Below are positions 26,894 through 35,385 of a DNA stretch of 64,000 bases, piece after piece. Below the pieces are notes generated by a model that saw only the letters and a list, made by a program, of their open reading frames with translations, was not told where the DNA came from and did no database searches. Within the stretch, counting starts at the first letter, position 1, and the number at the start of each line of letters is the position of its first letter. The position numbers were made by a program, and so were the translations under genes. The DNA comes from an uncultured Armatimonadota bacterium (lineage in GTDB: Bacteria > Armatimonadota > Fimbriimonadia > Fimbriimonadales > Fimbriimonadaceae), in assembly GCA_903927025.1 (NCBI GenBank), contig CAIYLG010000002.1, forward strand, positions 212,157 to 276,156. Reading direction: 5' to 3'.

Positions 26894-28876
26894 TCAGCCT
26901 TTTGCTTTGGGCTTCTTTGCCTTGGAAGGGGTTGTCTTCTTTGGTTGTGGATTGAGGTAGACCACGTTGACCCTATCCCCCACGACCTTGATTTTCCCAC
27001 CTTGGATATAGACCGTTGTGGGATTTTGGCTGGGACGAGTGACCCTGAACGGGATCGCCTGGGTGACCTTGCTACCCGGTTCGGTCGCATAGGCAATTTG
27101 GATATCGTCGGCAATTTTGGCATCCTCGGCATTGGTTAACACCGTGACCGCCTGCCCATTATCTGCTGCCTTGGCATCCATCTTGAGGATGACTTCCCTG
27201 TTAATGTCATCGGCGAGCTTAATTCTAAGGTCTGAATTGACTGCTTTACCTTGCAGCAACTTAATACGCTTGGCATCTCCCAGCTGGTGAACGTCCGTTA
27301 CATACAGAGTTTCATATCTCGATGCTGGTTCGCCCTTCACCAGCACTCTGTATGTCTTCTGAGCATGCTCAGTCTTCTCTGGGCTCGTCTTGGCAACTTC
27401 GACGATTCGACCTTTGATCGGTTCTGTGGTGATGGTCGTCCCCGCCTGAGCATCGACGACTTTTGCCAGATCCACGTTGCTGGTGCTTTCCACAGTGATC
27501 GTTTCAGTAGTCTCCTTCTGTTTGCCGCCCTCGGTCGTTGTCGTGGTGATCGTTTTGATTTCCTGAGTTCGCGGAAGGTCTCGGACAATTTTGTCCTCTG
27601 ACTTCACCGCTTCAGTGGTGATTGAATAAAACCGGTTTTTGCCGTCTTGCCTGGACGTCACGCTGTATGTCTCTGGCGTCTTCTTGGTCATCACAGGGTG
27701 AGCGTAGACCATGACCTTGATCTGCTTTGGCGCTGGAGATACCTTCTTCGTCTTAACGGCAGTGACCGATACCGAATGAGTTTTTGAATTCACGTGAGTG
27801 GTTAGCTCAACTGTTTCTTGTTGTTGCGGGGTCGGCGCGGCGACAACTCGAGTGCCAGCGATAACGGTGGTGCCGGCAGCGAGTAGAACGGTCATCAAGG
27901 CGAGGTGTCTGGTATTCATTTTTGTAGTGAGTCTCCGTTGTGGGTCGAGCAGGCCCTTCACCCGCTCTTCAAGCTTCCAAGGTGGCGTCATCAATCCAAT
28001 TGCTCCCGAAGGAAGGGAGCCAGGCTTCATCCCGAGCGCTACACATAGAAGCGTCTCGGCGTATTGCGGAGCTGTCGTGCTGTGCAAAGCGGCATTGTCG
28101 CAAACCTCTTCCCTCGCGCGCACTAAGTCGCGATTCAGCAAGTGAACGAGTGGGTGGGGCCAGTAACTTGCCTCAACTACCCTCTGGATAAAGCCGATAA
28201 GGGGATCCCGATTGCGAACGTGGGCGAGCTCGTGGGCAAGCACACTTCTCAGCTGAGCATCGTCCAATTGGTTCACCAGCTTTTCAGGCAAGATCACGCT
28301 TGGGCGCAATGTTCCAATTACAACCGGGCTGTGCAATCGCTTTAAATAGCGAACCGGCACCGCAGGGAGTCCGTCAATTTGAGTAAGTTCATCCATCACC
28401 GAGGCGACTTTCTCACTTTCCACTGTGTAGGATGCCCGGCGCAGGCGATTCACTTTGGTGGCGGTTCGAATGAGGCGAAGCAGCAGGACCCCAGTTCCCA
28501 AAATCCACACTAAAAGCGTGGCGCTGGCTGCAGACCGAGCACGCTCGATCGACCAGAACGGCTGAGCCGGAACTTGGCGAGCCGCGACTTCCATGCGCGG
28601 AAGCGATTCTGAACCGGGCAGGGCCGCGGTCTCGTGGTCCAACTGAATCTGGAAGGTTCGCCAACCTGCCCTCTGAAGAGCCATCGTGGAGATAGGTGCC
28701 AGTAGGACGCAGAAGAGAGCGCAGACGCAAACTCCATGTCGGAGCGCCGGATTCTTGCGAGCGAACGCCCTCGCAAACAGCAAGGCGGCTAACGTGACCG
28801 AAGAGACCTCAAGCAAGACACGAATGGCGAACGAGGCAACCTCGTCTCCGGGGTAGAGCTGCTGCAGAACGGTCAT
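26894..28876 (-). CDS. M56 (BlaR1/MecR1-like) membrane metallopeptidase with novel C-terminal region
   Basis: SPVVIGTLRPSVILPEKLVNQLDDAQLRSVLAHELAHVRNRDP (HExxH), EEVCDNAAL; C-terminus Thr/Lys-rich, not a penicillin-binding domain. Confidence 0.88.
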   Translation of the reverse strand: MTVLQQLYPGDEVASFAIRVLLEVSSVTLAALLFARAFARKNPALRHGVCVCALFCVLLAPISTMALQRAGWRTFQIQLDHETAALPGSESLPRMEVAARQVPAQPFWSIERARSAASATLLVWILGTGVLLLRLIRTATKVNRLRRASYTVESEKVASVMDELTQIDGLPAVPVRYLKRLHSPVVIGTLRPSVILPEKLVNQLDDAQLRSVLAHELAHVRNRDPLIGFIQRVVEASYWPHPLVHLLNRDLVRAREEVCDNAALHSTTAPQYAETLLCVALGMKPGSLPSGAIGLMTPPWKLEERVKGLLDPQRRLTTKMNTRHLALMTVLLAAGTTVIAGTRVVAAPTPQQQETVELTTHVNSKTHSVSVTAVKTKKVSPAPKQIKVMVYAHPVMTKKTPETYSVTSRQDGKNRFYSITTEAVKSEDKIVRDLPRTQEIKTITTTTTEGGKQKETTETITVESTSNVDLAKVVDAQAGTTITTEPIKGRIVEVAKTSPEKTEHAQKTYRVLVKGEPASRYETLYVTDVHQLGDAKRIKLLQGKAVNSDLRIKLADDINREVILKMDAKAADNGQAVTVLTNAEDAKIADDIQIAYATEPGSKVTQAIPFRVTRPSQNPTTVYIQGGKIKVVGDRVNVVYLNPQPKKTTPSKAKKPKAKG

Positions 28877-29265
28877 TTCTGCCCCGCTTGCGCCCGATCG
28901 ATGAGGGCACGGATTCGTTGGGCCTCATCGGCGTCTAAATCTTGACCATCGAGTAGGGCCATTACGAGCCCCTCTGCGGAGCCGTTGAATGCGGTCTCCA
29001 CCAGTCGATTGACCACATGGGTCATCGTCTTCTCTCTCGGAACCGCGGCTCGGTAGTGGAAGATCTTCCCTTCCGCTCGATACACAAGCCAACCTTTGTC
29101 GACTAAGCGCGAAAGAAGCGTTTGGATGGTGTTGCGAGCGATGGACCGCTTCGAATGAAGTTCCAGCCAGATCTCGCCCAGCGTCGTGTCTGGGCGGTCC
29201 CAGACGATATTCATGATTTCCATCTGAGCCTCAGAGAGGCTCGGCATGTCTTGGGGGTCGCTCAT
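28873..29265 (-). CDS. BlaI/MecI/CopY family transcriptional repressor
   Basis: LSEAQMEIMNIVWDRPDTTLGEIWLELHSKRSIARNTIQTLLSRLVDKGWLVYRAEGKIFHYRA. Confidence 0.94.
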   Translation of the reverse strand: MSDPQDMPSLSEAQMEIMNIVWDRPDTTLGEIWLELHSKRSIARNTIQTLLSRLVDKGWLVYRAEGKIFHYRAAVPREKTMTHVVNRLVETAFNGSAEGLVMALLDGQDLDADEAQRIRALIDRAQAGQK

Positions 29266-29268
29266 TCT

Positions 29269-29313
29269 TACACCTACAGTTGTAGGTGTATTCTATACCA
29301 ACAACTGTAGGTA
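29269..29313. promoter_or_regulatory. Twin BlaI-type operators
   Basis: TACACCTACA-GT-TGTAGGTGTA (29269-29290) and TACCAACA-AC-TGTAGGTA (29296-29313); BlaI/MecI core TACANNTGTA; centres 25 bp apart. Confidence 0.8.
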
Positions 29314-29348
29314 TGCCAACAAGAATCTTGAGAATTTAATGCGGAATA

Positions 29349-30683
29349 TTATCCGCCGCCCTTTGACTTCTTATCCTTGTCCTGCTCTTTCTGGCGCTCT
29401 TGCTCGCGCTGTCGTTCCTGCTCACGCTGTCTCTCTTGTTCGCGCTGGCGTTCTTGCTCTCTTTGTCGTTCCTGTTCGCGCTGGCGCTCTTGTTCTCGTT
29501 GGCGCTCCTGCTCTCGTTGCCTTTCTTGCTCACGCTGACGTTCTTGTTCTCGTTGCTTTTCCTGTTCGCGCTGACGCTGCTGGTCTCGTTGCCTTTCCTG
29601 CTCGCGCTGTCGTTCCTGCTCGCGCTGCTTCTCTTGATTTCGCTGCTGTTCCTGATCCCTTTGCTTTTGCTTGTCCGGCTCAGTGCTCTTCTGAGAATCT
29701 TTTTTGTCTCCGGTCGGATCTTTGGAAACGGGGTGACCACCCGACTCTGATCGGGCGTGATTCACTGCTTGAACAGTTGTTGAATCCGATTCCGTGGAAG
29801 ATCGGCTCGAGTTTGAGGCAACCCGAATTGACAGTCCCGGCGGTTTGATAAACCTTGAGACAGTGCCAACGGTGATGATCCTTTCTTGTTGCTGGTCAAG
29901 GTTCTCTTCTTGTCGAGTCCGCAAACCAGCCTTCCTTTGAAGCTCCACGCTGATTTTTGCAAGGTTTCGATCCACGTCCGAAACAATCGGCGGTCGACCG
30001 TAATTCCAGGTTCTCTTGTTGGCAATAATCGTTGTGCGAACCGGTCCCGTCACGGTGACAACGTTCTTGTTGAATGACAGCACGCCAAACGGAGGCGAAC
30101 CGGCGTGCACCCAATTCAAATGGCGGATGTGCAGCATCTGCCGGTACTTGACAATGGTGTAGACCCGGCCGTAGACCCAGCCAAATGGACACGGAGCGAC
30201 ATCGGCTTCATAAGGGAGACAAAACGAAGCATCCACAGGATCACCGTCTTCGTTGAAGTCGAATGAAATGACCTGATAGGCACCATCCTGATCAACCTCG
30301 AATTCTGGGTGGTCCGCCCGGAGGTAGTCGCACTCGGCGTAGTACTTGTTGAGTCCGTCATCGCGCTTTTCCGCGGCTACTTCGATGTCCTGCTCAAGGT
30401 TCTGCTGAACTGCATCACGGTCAATGCGATGAATTTTGCCGCTATCCGCCTTTTCTTCTTTGCGGATGGACTTCATGTCGGCATCGTACTGAGCCTGAGC
30501 GGCATCCACAGCCGCTGCAAAATCTTCTTCCAGCCCCTGCCTTTGATCACTATAGGGATCCGGCCAGTTGTCGAGCATATAAATATGCCGAAGCCCGACC
30601 AAATAGTATTGAGTCGATGCCGATGCCTTGGCGGTCAAAGACACGCACAAGGCCGTAAGAAGGACTGCCAGACCAAGTTTCAC
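29349..30683 (-). CDS. Secreted YYLVGLRH-family protein with REQERQ-repeat tail
   Basis: Signal peptide, N-domain paralogous to 30838-32226; C-terminal 6-aa tandem repeats. Confidence 0.8.
   Translation of the reverse strand: MKLGLAVLLTALCVSLTAKASASTQYYLVGLRHIYMLDNWPDPYSDQRQGLEEDFAAAVDAAQAQYDADMKSIRKEEKADSGKIHRIDRDAVQQNLEQDIEVAAEKRDDGLNKYYAECDYLRADHPEFEVDQDGAYQVISFDFNEDGDPVDASFCLPYEADVAPCPFGWVYGRVYTIVKYRQMLHIRHLNWVHAGSPPFGVLSFNKNVVTVTGPVRTTIIANKRTWNYGRPPIVSDVDRNLAKISVELQRKAGLRTRQEENLDQQQERIITVGTVSRFIKPPGLSIRVASNSSRSSTESDSTTVQAVNHARSESGGHPVSKDPTGDKKDSQKSTEPDKQKQRDQEQQRNQEKQREQERQREQERQRDQQRQREQEKQREQERQREQERQREQERQREQERQREQERQREQERQREQERQREQERQREQERQKEQDKDKKSKGGG
29388..29670 (-). repeat. Tandem 18-bp repeat encoding REQERQ units
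   Basis: About 15 units of (R/K)EQERQ with variable synonymous codons. Confidence 0.9.
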
Positions 30684-30837
30684 GCGATGCTCCAGTGCAT
30701 AGATTTCCTGATGAAAATGGATGTTCGAGGCTAAGGCATTTGTTTAGCGAGATCGCTTAAGATGCAGCGTTCATTCTAAACGAAATAGCTGTGAGCTCCA
30801 AGCACAATCTCATGGTCGAAGCTCACAGGACCTCGTG

Positions 30838-32226
30838 TTAGTTTCCGCCGGGCTTCTTTGGGTTCCCGGAAGTCCCAGAACTGGTTGACCCAGAAGATTT
30901 GGATCCCGAGGTTGAAGAGCCGGACCCGCTACCGGTTTTCGTGGATGACCCGGTTCCGGATGTGGAGTGACCATACCGCGAGCCAGTCGAGCCTGTTGTA
31001 CTGCTCGATGAACCAGTCTTGCTTGTGGTGGAGGAGCCTCCAGTTGTTCGGCTATATCTTCCAGTCGAACTTCCAGTCGAAGAAGTTGAACTGCCTGAGC
31101 TGGTCCCGGTTGATCCAGTGGATCGGCTGTATCGACTCGTGCCCGTCGTTGCCCCGCCGGGCGTGGAGCCTGTTGAACCGGATCGGCTGTATCCGCTCGA
31201 AGAAGTTCCGCCGACTGTTGAGCCACCGTTGGTTCTGCTGTATCGAGACGTGCCGGTGCGCGTGGTACCTGTTCCACCGGGAGTTGCCGTGTGGCTGTAG
31301 GAGGACGTGGAGTTGGATCCACCTCCGATTCCACCCGGAATGCGATGGCTGTAAGGAGAAAGCCCTGGTGCCACGATGGCTCCGGTTCGGGTCACTGGAG
31401 GTGCGAGTGGTGCCCGAAGCTTAACGCCACCTGCCGACTGAGAAATGTTGCGAGCGCGATCATAGTAGTGAGACCGCTCCTGCGTGTCGCGATGAGCATA
31501 AAGCTCTCTGCGCTGTCTTTCCGTGATGTGAGGAGGGTAGCCGCCAACCCATCGGTCCCGTGTACAGATCACCTCGGTCCGAATTGGGGCGTCGATGACA
31601 AAGATGACTCCGCCGTAATACATCGGTTCGTAAACCGGACAGCCAATGGTGATCCACGTCGAGTGCCAGATTCCAATCTGGACTCCCCACGTGTTGTAGG
31701 CATAGGGGCGCCCCCAATACCAGCCGTAGGGACATGGCTCAACGTAGGCAGGATAGGGCCGATAGTAAACAACGTTCACATATTCGCCAGACGGTGCTGT
31801 ATCGATGCCAATAACCTTGTAGGGTCCATCCTGATCGACTTTAAATTCTGAGTGGAAGCGTCGAACATCATCGACCTGGGGATACAGGCTGCCCAAGTCT
31901 GCGTCACGCTTCTCGGCGGCGTCCGCAATCCCCTTCTCAAGATTCTCCTGCACGGCGTCCCGGTCTACTTGGTGAATGTTTCCACCATCTTTCGCCTCTT
32001 CATCGTGAATAGAAGCCATGTCCGCGTCGTACTGCTTCTGAGATTGAGCCACCGCTCCAGAGTAGTCCTCTTCAATGGCCTGGCGATCAAGTTCGTGCGT
32101 ATCCGGGAACACTGGAACCGAGTACACGTGCCTCAGTCCGACCAGATAGTAGACGCGATCTGCGCTGGCCACGGCGCTAAGGCCAAGTGCAGCCAAGCAG
32201 AGAAGCGGAAGAAGTCGAGTTTTCAT
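30838..32226 (-). CDS. Secreted YYLVGLRH-family protein with Ser/Gly/Thr-rich Y[SG][RH] tail
   Basis: MKTRLLPLLCLAALGLSAVASADRVYYLVGLRHVYSV...; C-terminal ~190 aa low complexity with SRYSR-type motifs. Confidence 0.8.
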   Translation of the reverse strand: MKTRLLPLLCLAALGLSAVASADRVYYLVGLRHVYSVPVFPDTHELDRQAIEEDYSGAVAQSQKQYDADMASIHDEEAKDGGNIHQVDRDAVQENLEKGIADAAEKRDADLGSLYPQVDDVRRFHSEFKVDQDGPYKVIGIDTAPSGEYVNVVYYRPYPAYVEPCPYGWYWGRPYAYNTWGVQIGIWHSTWITIGCPVYEPMYYGGVIFVIDAPIRTEVICTRDRWVGGYPPHITERQRRELYAHRDTQERSHYYDRARNISQSAGGVKLRAPLAPPVTRTGAIVAPGLSPYSHRIPGGIGGGSNSTSSYSHTATPGGTGTTRTGTSRYSRTNGGSTVGGTSSSGYSRSGSTGSTPGGATTGTSRYSRSTGSTGTSSGSSTSSTGSSTGRYSRTTGGSSTTSKTGSSSSTTGSTGSRYGHSTSGTGSSTKTGSGSGSSTSGSKSSGSTSSGTSGNPKKPGGN

Positions 32227-32404
32227 GAGTGAATTCCTGAGGTGATCGGTCGCACACCCTCACGGTAGCTATCTATCATCCTAGCAAACGTAAAGATCTG
32301 TACGCTATTAATGGTCACAACTTACGCCCAATTCGTTGCGATCAGGGTGGGAAAGTGCTGAGACTTTGCATATTGCAAGCTTTCCGGAGACTGCGACGGG
32401 CAGC

Positions 32405-33520
32405 TCATTCGGCACCTCGCATTGAGTCGACAGCCATCCATCCCACCAGACCACCGATGTAGATCAGATTGCCGCCCCACAGCAGGGTTTGGCTTGGGAT
32501 CAAAACCTTTGAGGGAAGGCACGCCGCAGCCATAAACAGAGTTGCAGCACCAACACCCATCATCAATCTTGTGGTGGAGTAGTTGAATGCCCTCAAACCG
32601 ATCGCGATCATCACATACAACAACGCGGACACCCAAAAATTCACGACCGCAACAAGTCCAAGAATGGCGGTTGGGCTGGAGCGGCCCGTGGCACTGCTAG
32701 CGATGAGGCCAAACCGATCCAACAGATTTCCTACTGCGAGAGAAGCACCTAGGCAGACTCCAGAAAGGAACAGCATGAAGATAAGTCCCAGCGTCCAACT
32801 GGAAACCATTGGCAAGCCAACAATGCCGATGTGTTCTGGGCTGAACATGACCACAAGCCCACAGCCAACGACAAAAGCGGCTCCAATCGTGGGAGCTTTG
32901 TAATTCTGCTCAACCGCCTCAATCTTGTATGTCCCGTTTTTGGTCACCACTCGACTGCTGCTCAGCAACTGTTCGTACCGTCGCTGATAGACAGGGTTGG
33001 ATGGGTCCATCTGTGCCGCGTAGGCATACATCTTGCCCGCTTCATTCATGTATCCCCTCGCTCGGAGGATGTCTGCGATCACAGCGTAGGGTATTGCCTG
33101 CCGCGGGTCTACCTGCAGAATCGCGTGAGCAAGCTTCTCCGCTTCGCTGTGGCGCCCGCTTCCGTAGAGAGACTGAAGCCTCAGAACCTCTTCTGCAACG
33201 GTGGCTCCAGACGGAGTCGTCTTTCTTTCTTCCTGTTTTCGCTGGGCGTCTATTTTTCGCTTTTCTTCAGCGGCACGCTTCTCAGCGTCTTCACGAAGCC
33301 GCCGGGCGATGAGTTCAAGCTTTGCATCGTACAGGCGTCGCTGTTCAGGGTCGGCAAGGACCTCATTGGCCTCTCGAATCCTCAAGAAAATCGCCTTCGA
33401 ACGAGGATCCTTCGATCTGTCAGGGTGGTGCAGAAGCACCAGTTTTCGGTAGGCGGACTTGATCTCCGACTTCGTGGCATCTGGCTTGATCCCGAGGTCG
33501 TCGTAGTAGGTGTTCGCCAT
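32405..33520 (-). CDS. DnaJ-domain membrane protein
   Basis: MANTYYDDLGIKPDATKSEIKSAYRKLVLLHHPDRSKDPRSKAIFLRIREANEVLADPEQRRLYD (HPD), C-terminal TM helices. Confidence 0.9.
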   Translation of the reverse strand: MANTYYDDLGIKPDATKSEIKSAYRKLVLLHHPDRSKDPRSKAIFLRIREANEVLADPEQRRLYDAKLELIARRLREDAEKRAAEEKRKIDAQRKQEERKTTPSGATVAEEVLRLQSLYGSGRHSEAEKLAHAILQVDPRQAIPYAVIADILRARGYMNEAGKMYAYAAQMDPSNPVYQRRYEQLLSSSRVVTKNGTYKIEAVEQNYKAPTIGAAFVVGCGLVVMFSPEHIGIVGLPMVSSWTLGLIFMLFLSGVCLGASLAVGNLLDRFGLIASSATGRSSPTAILGLVAVVNFWVSALLYVMIAIGLRAFNYSTTRLMMGVGAATLFMAAACLPSKVLIPSQTLLWGGNLIYIGGLVGWMAVDSMRGAE

Positions 33521-33527
33521 CGCTCGC

Positions 33528-34829
33528 TTACCCTTCTGGCTTCACGCTCTGGCCATAGCCGGTCCAGAAATTGATGATGATCAGGCCGATGTAGATGCAA
33601 ACCAACAGGGTGATACAGAGTCCCACGATTTTGGCGAGTTGGATCGCCTTCGTCTCCGCCTCATCCTCGTAGAAGTCGGCCATTTTGTCGACCATCTTGT
33701 CAAGGTTGCCGGTGTGTTCTCCGGTGGCGACCATGTTCATCACGATGGGGGAGAAGGCACCCGTCGCCTGAAGGGTGTCGGTAATTCCTGCGCCAGATTC
33801 GAGTTCTTTAGCTGCCGGGCTCATCAGCGAGCGCAGCCACTCATTACCGCATGCATCGCTTGCCAGCTGCACTGTTCGGGTCATCGGTACGCCGCCGCGG
33901 TGGAGGGCACCGACCGCACGTCCGAACTTGGCCATCGCGAGCTGCCGCATGATGCCGCCAAGGTACGGCGTGTTGGAAATCACGGCATCATAGTTGTACT
34001 TGACCCTCGAATTCGCCAGCCCGACTCGGCTGAACAGAAACCAGGCTACAAGGATCGGCGTCAGCACAATCCAGGTTGCAGGCGTCGTCAAAGGAGACCA
34101 AAGACGGAAGCTTCCGTGAAGCGACGCGAGGATATAGTTTGCCGCGATGATGATCACGACGGAAGCTCCGAGTTCAAGCTTTGGGTAAAAGGTGACGCGC
34201 TTATAGAGGTTTCGAAGGGCAACTTCCCTCTCGATGTAGTCTGCCACCTGCGCGAGAGCCTTATCGAGAAAGCCACCCTCCTCGCCCGCCCTAACCAGAC
34301 TCAGGATGACGGGAGGAAACACCTCGGGATATCGCTGCATTCCTGCCGACATGGGCCGACCCGCTTCAACGTGGCCCTTCAGCTCCACCACAATCTCTTT
34401 GAACTTAGCGTCGCGAGTCTGTCCGCCAAGCGTCTCCAAGGATTGGACAAACGGAACGCCGGCATCCAGCATGGTGGCCAATTGACGGAAGAAGAATTGA
34501 AGGACGGTGAGAGGAACCTTACCAACCAGCGGTCCAACAACACTGGTGGCCATGTAGGATCGCTGTTCGATGGGTGGTCCACCCACTGCTGAGCCGGGTG
34601 GGACAGCAGACGGCTCGGTGTTGGAAGTTTCATTCCCAGATTGCTTTTTAGCCGGTGCGGGAGCCATTCCTGCGAGTGGATCACCGAGTCCGGAAGCCAG
34701 CCCGATGTGAGAAACTTTCAGCCCCTTACCGCTGAGATCCTGCACGGCATGATCTAGCGATGCGCCGAATACCACTCCCGTCACATTTTTGCCATCGGCA
34801 GACAGAGCCTGGTATTCAAAGGTTGGCAT
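33528..34829 (-). CDS. Type II secretion/type IV pilus inner-membrane protein (GspF/PilC)
   Basis: QFFFRQLATMLDAGVPFVQSLETLGGQTRDAKFKEIVVELKGHVEAGRPMSAGMQRYPEVFPPVILSLVRAGEEGGFLDKAL. Confidence 0.92.
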   Translation of the reverse strand: MPTFEYQALSADGKNVTGVVFGASLDHAVQDLSGKGLKVSHIGLASGLGDPLAGMAPAPAKKQSGNETSNTEPSAVPPGSAVGGPPIEQRSYMATSVVGPLVGKVPLTVLQFFFRQLATMLDAGVPFVQSLETLGGQTRDAKFKEIVVELKGHVEAGRPMSAGMQRYPEVFPPVILSLVRAGEEGGFLDKALAQVADYIEREVALRNLYKRVTFYPKLELGASVVIIIAANYILASLHGSFRLWSPLTTPATWIVLTPILVAWFLFSRVGLANSRVKYNYDAVISNTPYLGGIMRQLAMAKFGRAVGALHRGGVPMTRTVQLASDACGNEWLRSLMSPAAKELESGAGITDTLQATGAFSPIVMNMVATGEHTGNLDKMVDKMADFYEDEAETKAIQLAKIVGLCITLLVCIYIGLIIINFWTGYGQSVKPEG

Positions 34830-34932
34830 CTTCAGCAGTTCTCCACTTTGTCTTTACGGTCAGAAAGCACTCCATTCTACGGTGAATTGGGGTTAGGACT
34901 CGCCATACGCTGAATTCGTTCAGTTGTCCTGT

Positions 34933-35376
34933 TTAGGATGTAGTCAAGCTGAACAGAATGCGATCTGTCTCCGGAAACTCCTCATCCGCATGCAGGAGGC
35001 ACAATCCTCGGAGTTCTCCTCGATGATAGGTGCTATGGTTCAGGACGTGAAGCACTATTTCGCTGAGGGTTGTGCTGAGCGGCTCTCCTGAAATTCTCCG
35101 ATACTCCACGACGCGGTCCTCTGGAAGGGATTCCATTAGTGCAACCCACTTATCGGCCGCAATCTGGATTGCTTCCCTGGTAAGTTCCATTTCAGGGAAC
35201 GCCAAAGGGGAAAACCCCAAGCACCGCTGGTACCAAACAGATCCTGCAGAAAGAATGTGCTCAAAAATCCCGGTTTCAGGTTGCGGGAATCCCTTCGCCT
35301 CAAGGCATTCTAGCCAGCGAAGATTCGCCCAAGCGTCGTATTGGAACCCTGTGGCGAGCATTTGGAAGTCAGCCAT
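34933..35376 (-). CDS. DinB-family protein
   Basis: QYDAWANLRWLECLE, HVLNHSTYHRGELRGLCLLHAD. Confidence 0.88.
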   Translation of the reverse strand: MADFQMLATGFQYDAWANLRWLECLEAKGFPQPETGIFEHILSAGSVWYQRCLGFSPLAFPEMELTREAIQIAADKWVALMESLPEDRVVEYRRISGEPLSTTLSEIVLHVLNHSTYHRGELRGLCLLHADEEFPETDRILFSLTTS

Positions 35377-35385
35377 GCAGGGAGC

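Noticed and set aside
29388-29670. Possible CRISPR-like array
   Set aside because: 18-bp contiguous coding repeats without spacers; no cas genes.
29400-29750. Plus-strand Leu/Phe-rich repetitive ORF (LALSFLLTLSLLF...)
   Set aside because: Mirror image of the REQERQ repeat; not a real membrane protein.
30810-31424. Overlapping ORFs of 174-188 aa on both strands
   Set aside because: Frame-shifted or antisense readings of the Ser/Gly/Thr-rich tail region.
33510-34592. 360-aa plus-strand ORF
   Set aside because: Antisense to the GspF/PilC-like gene; no domain-like sequence.
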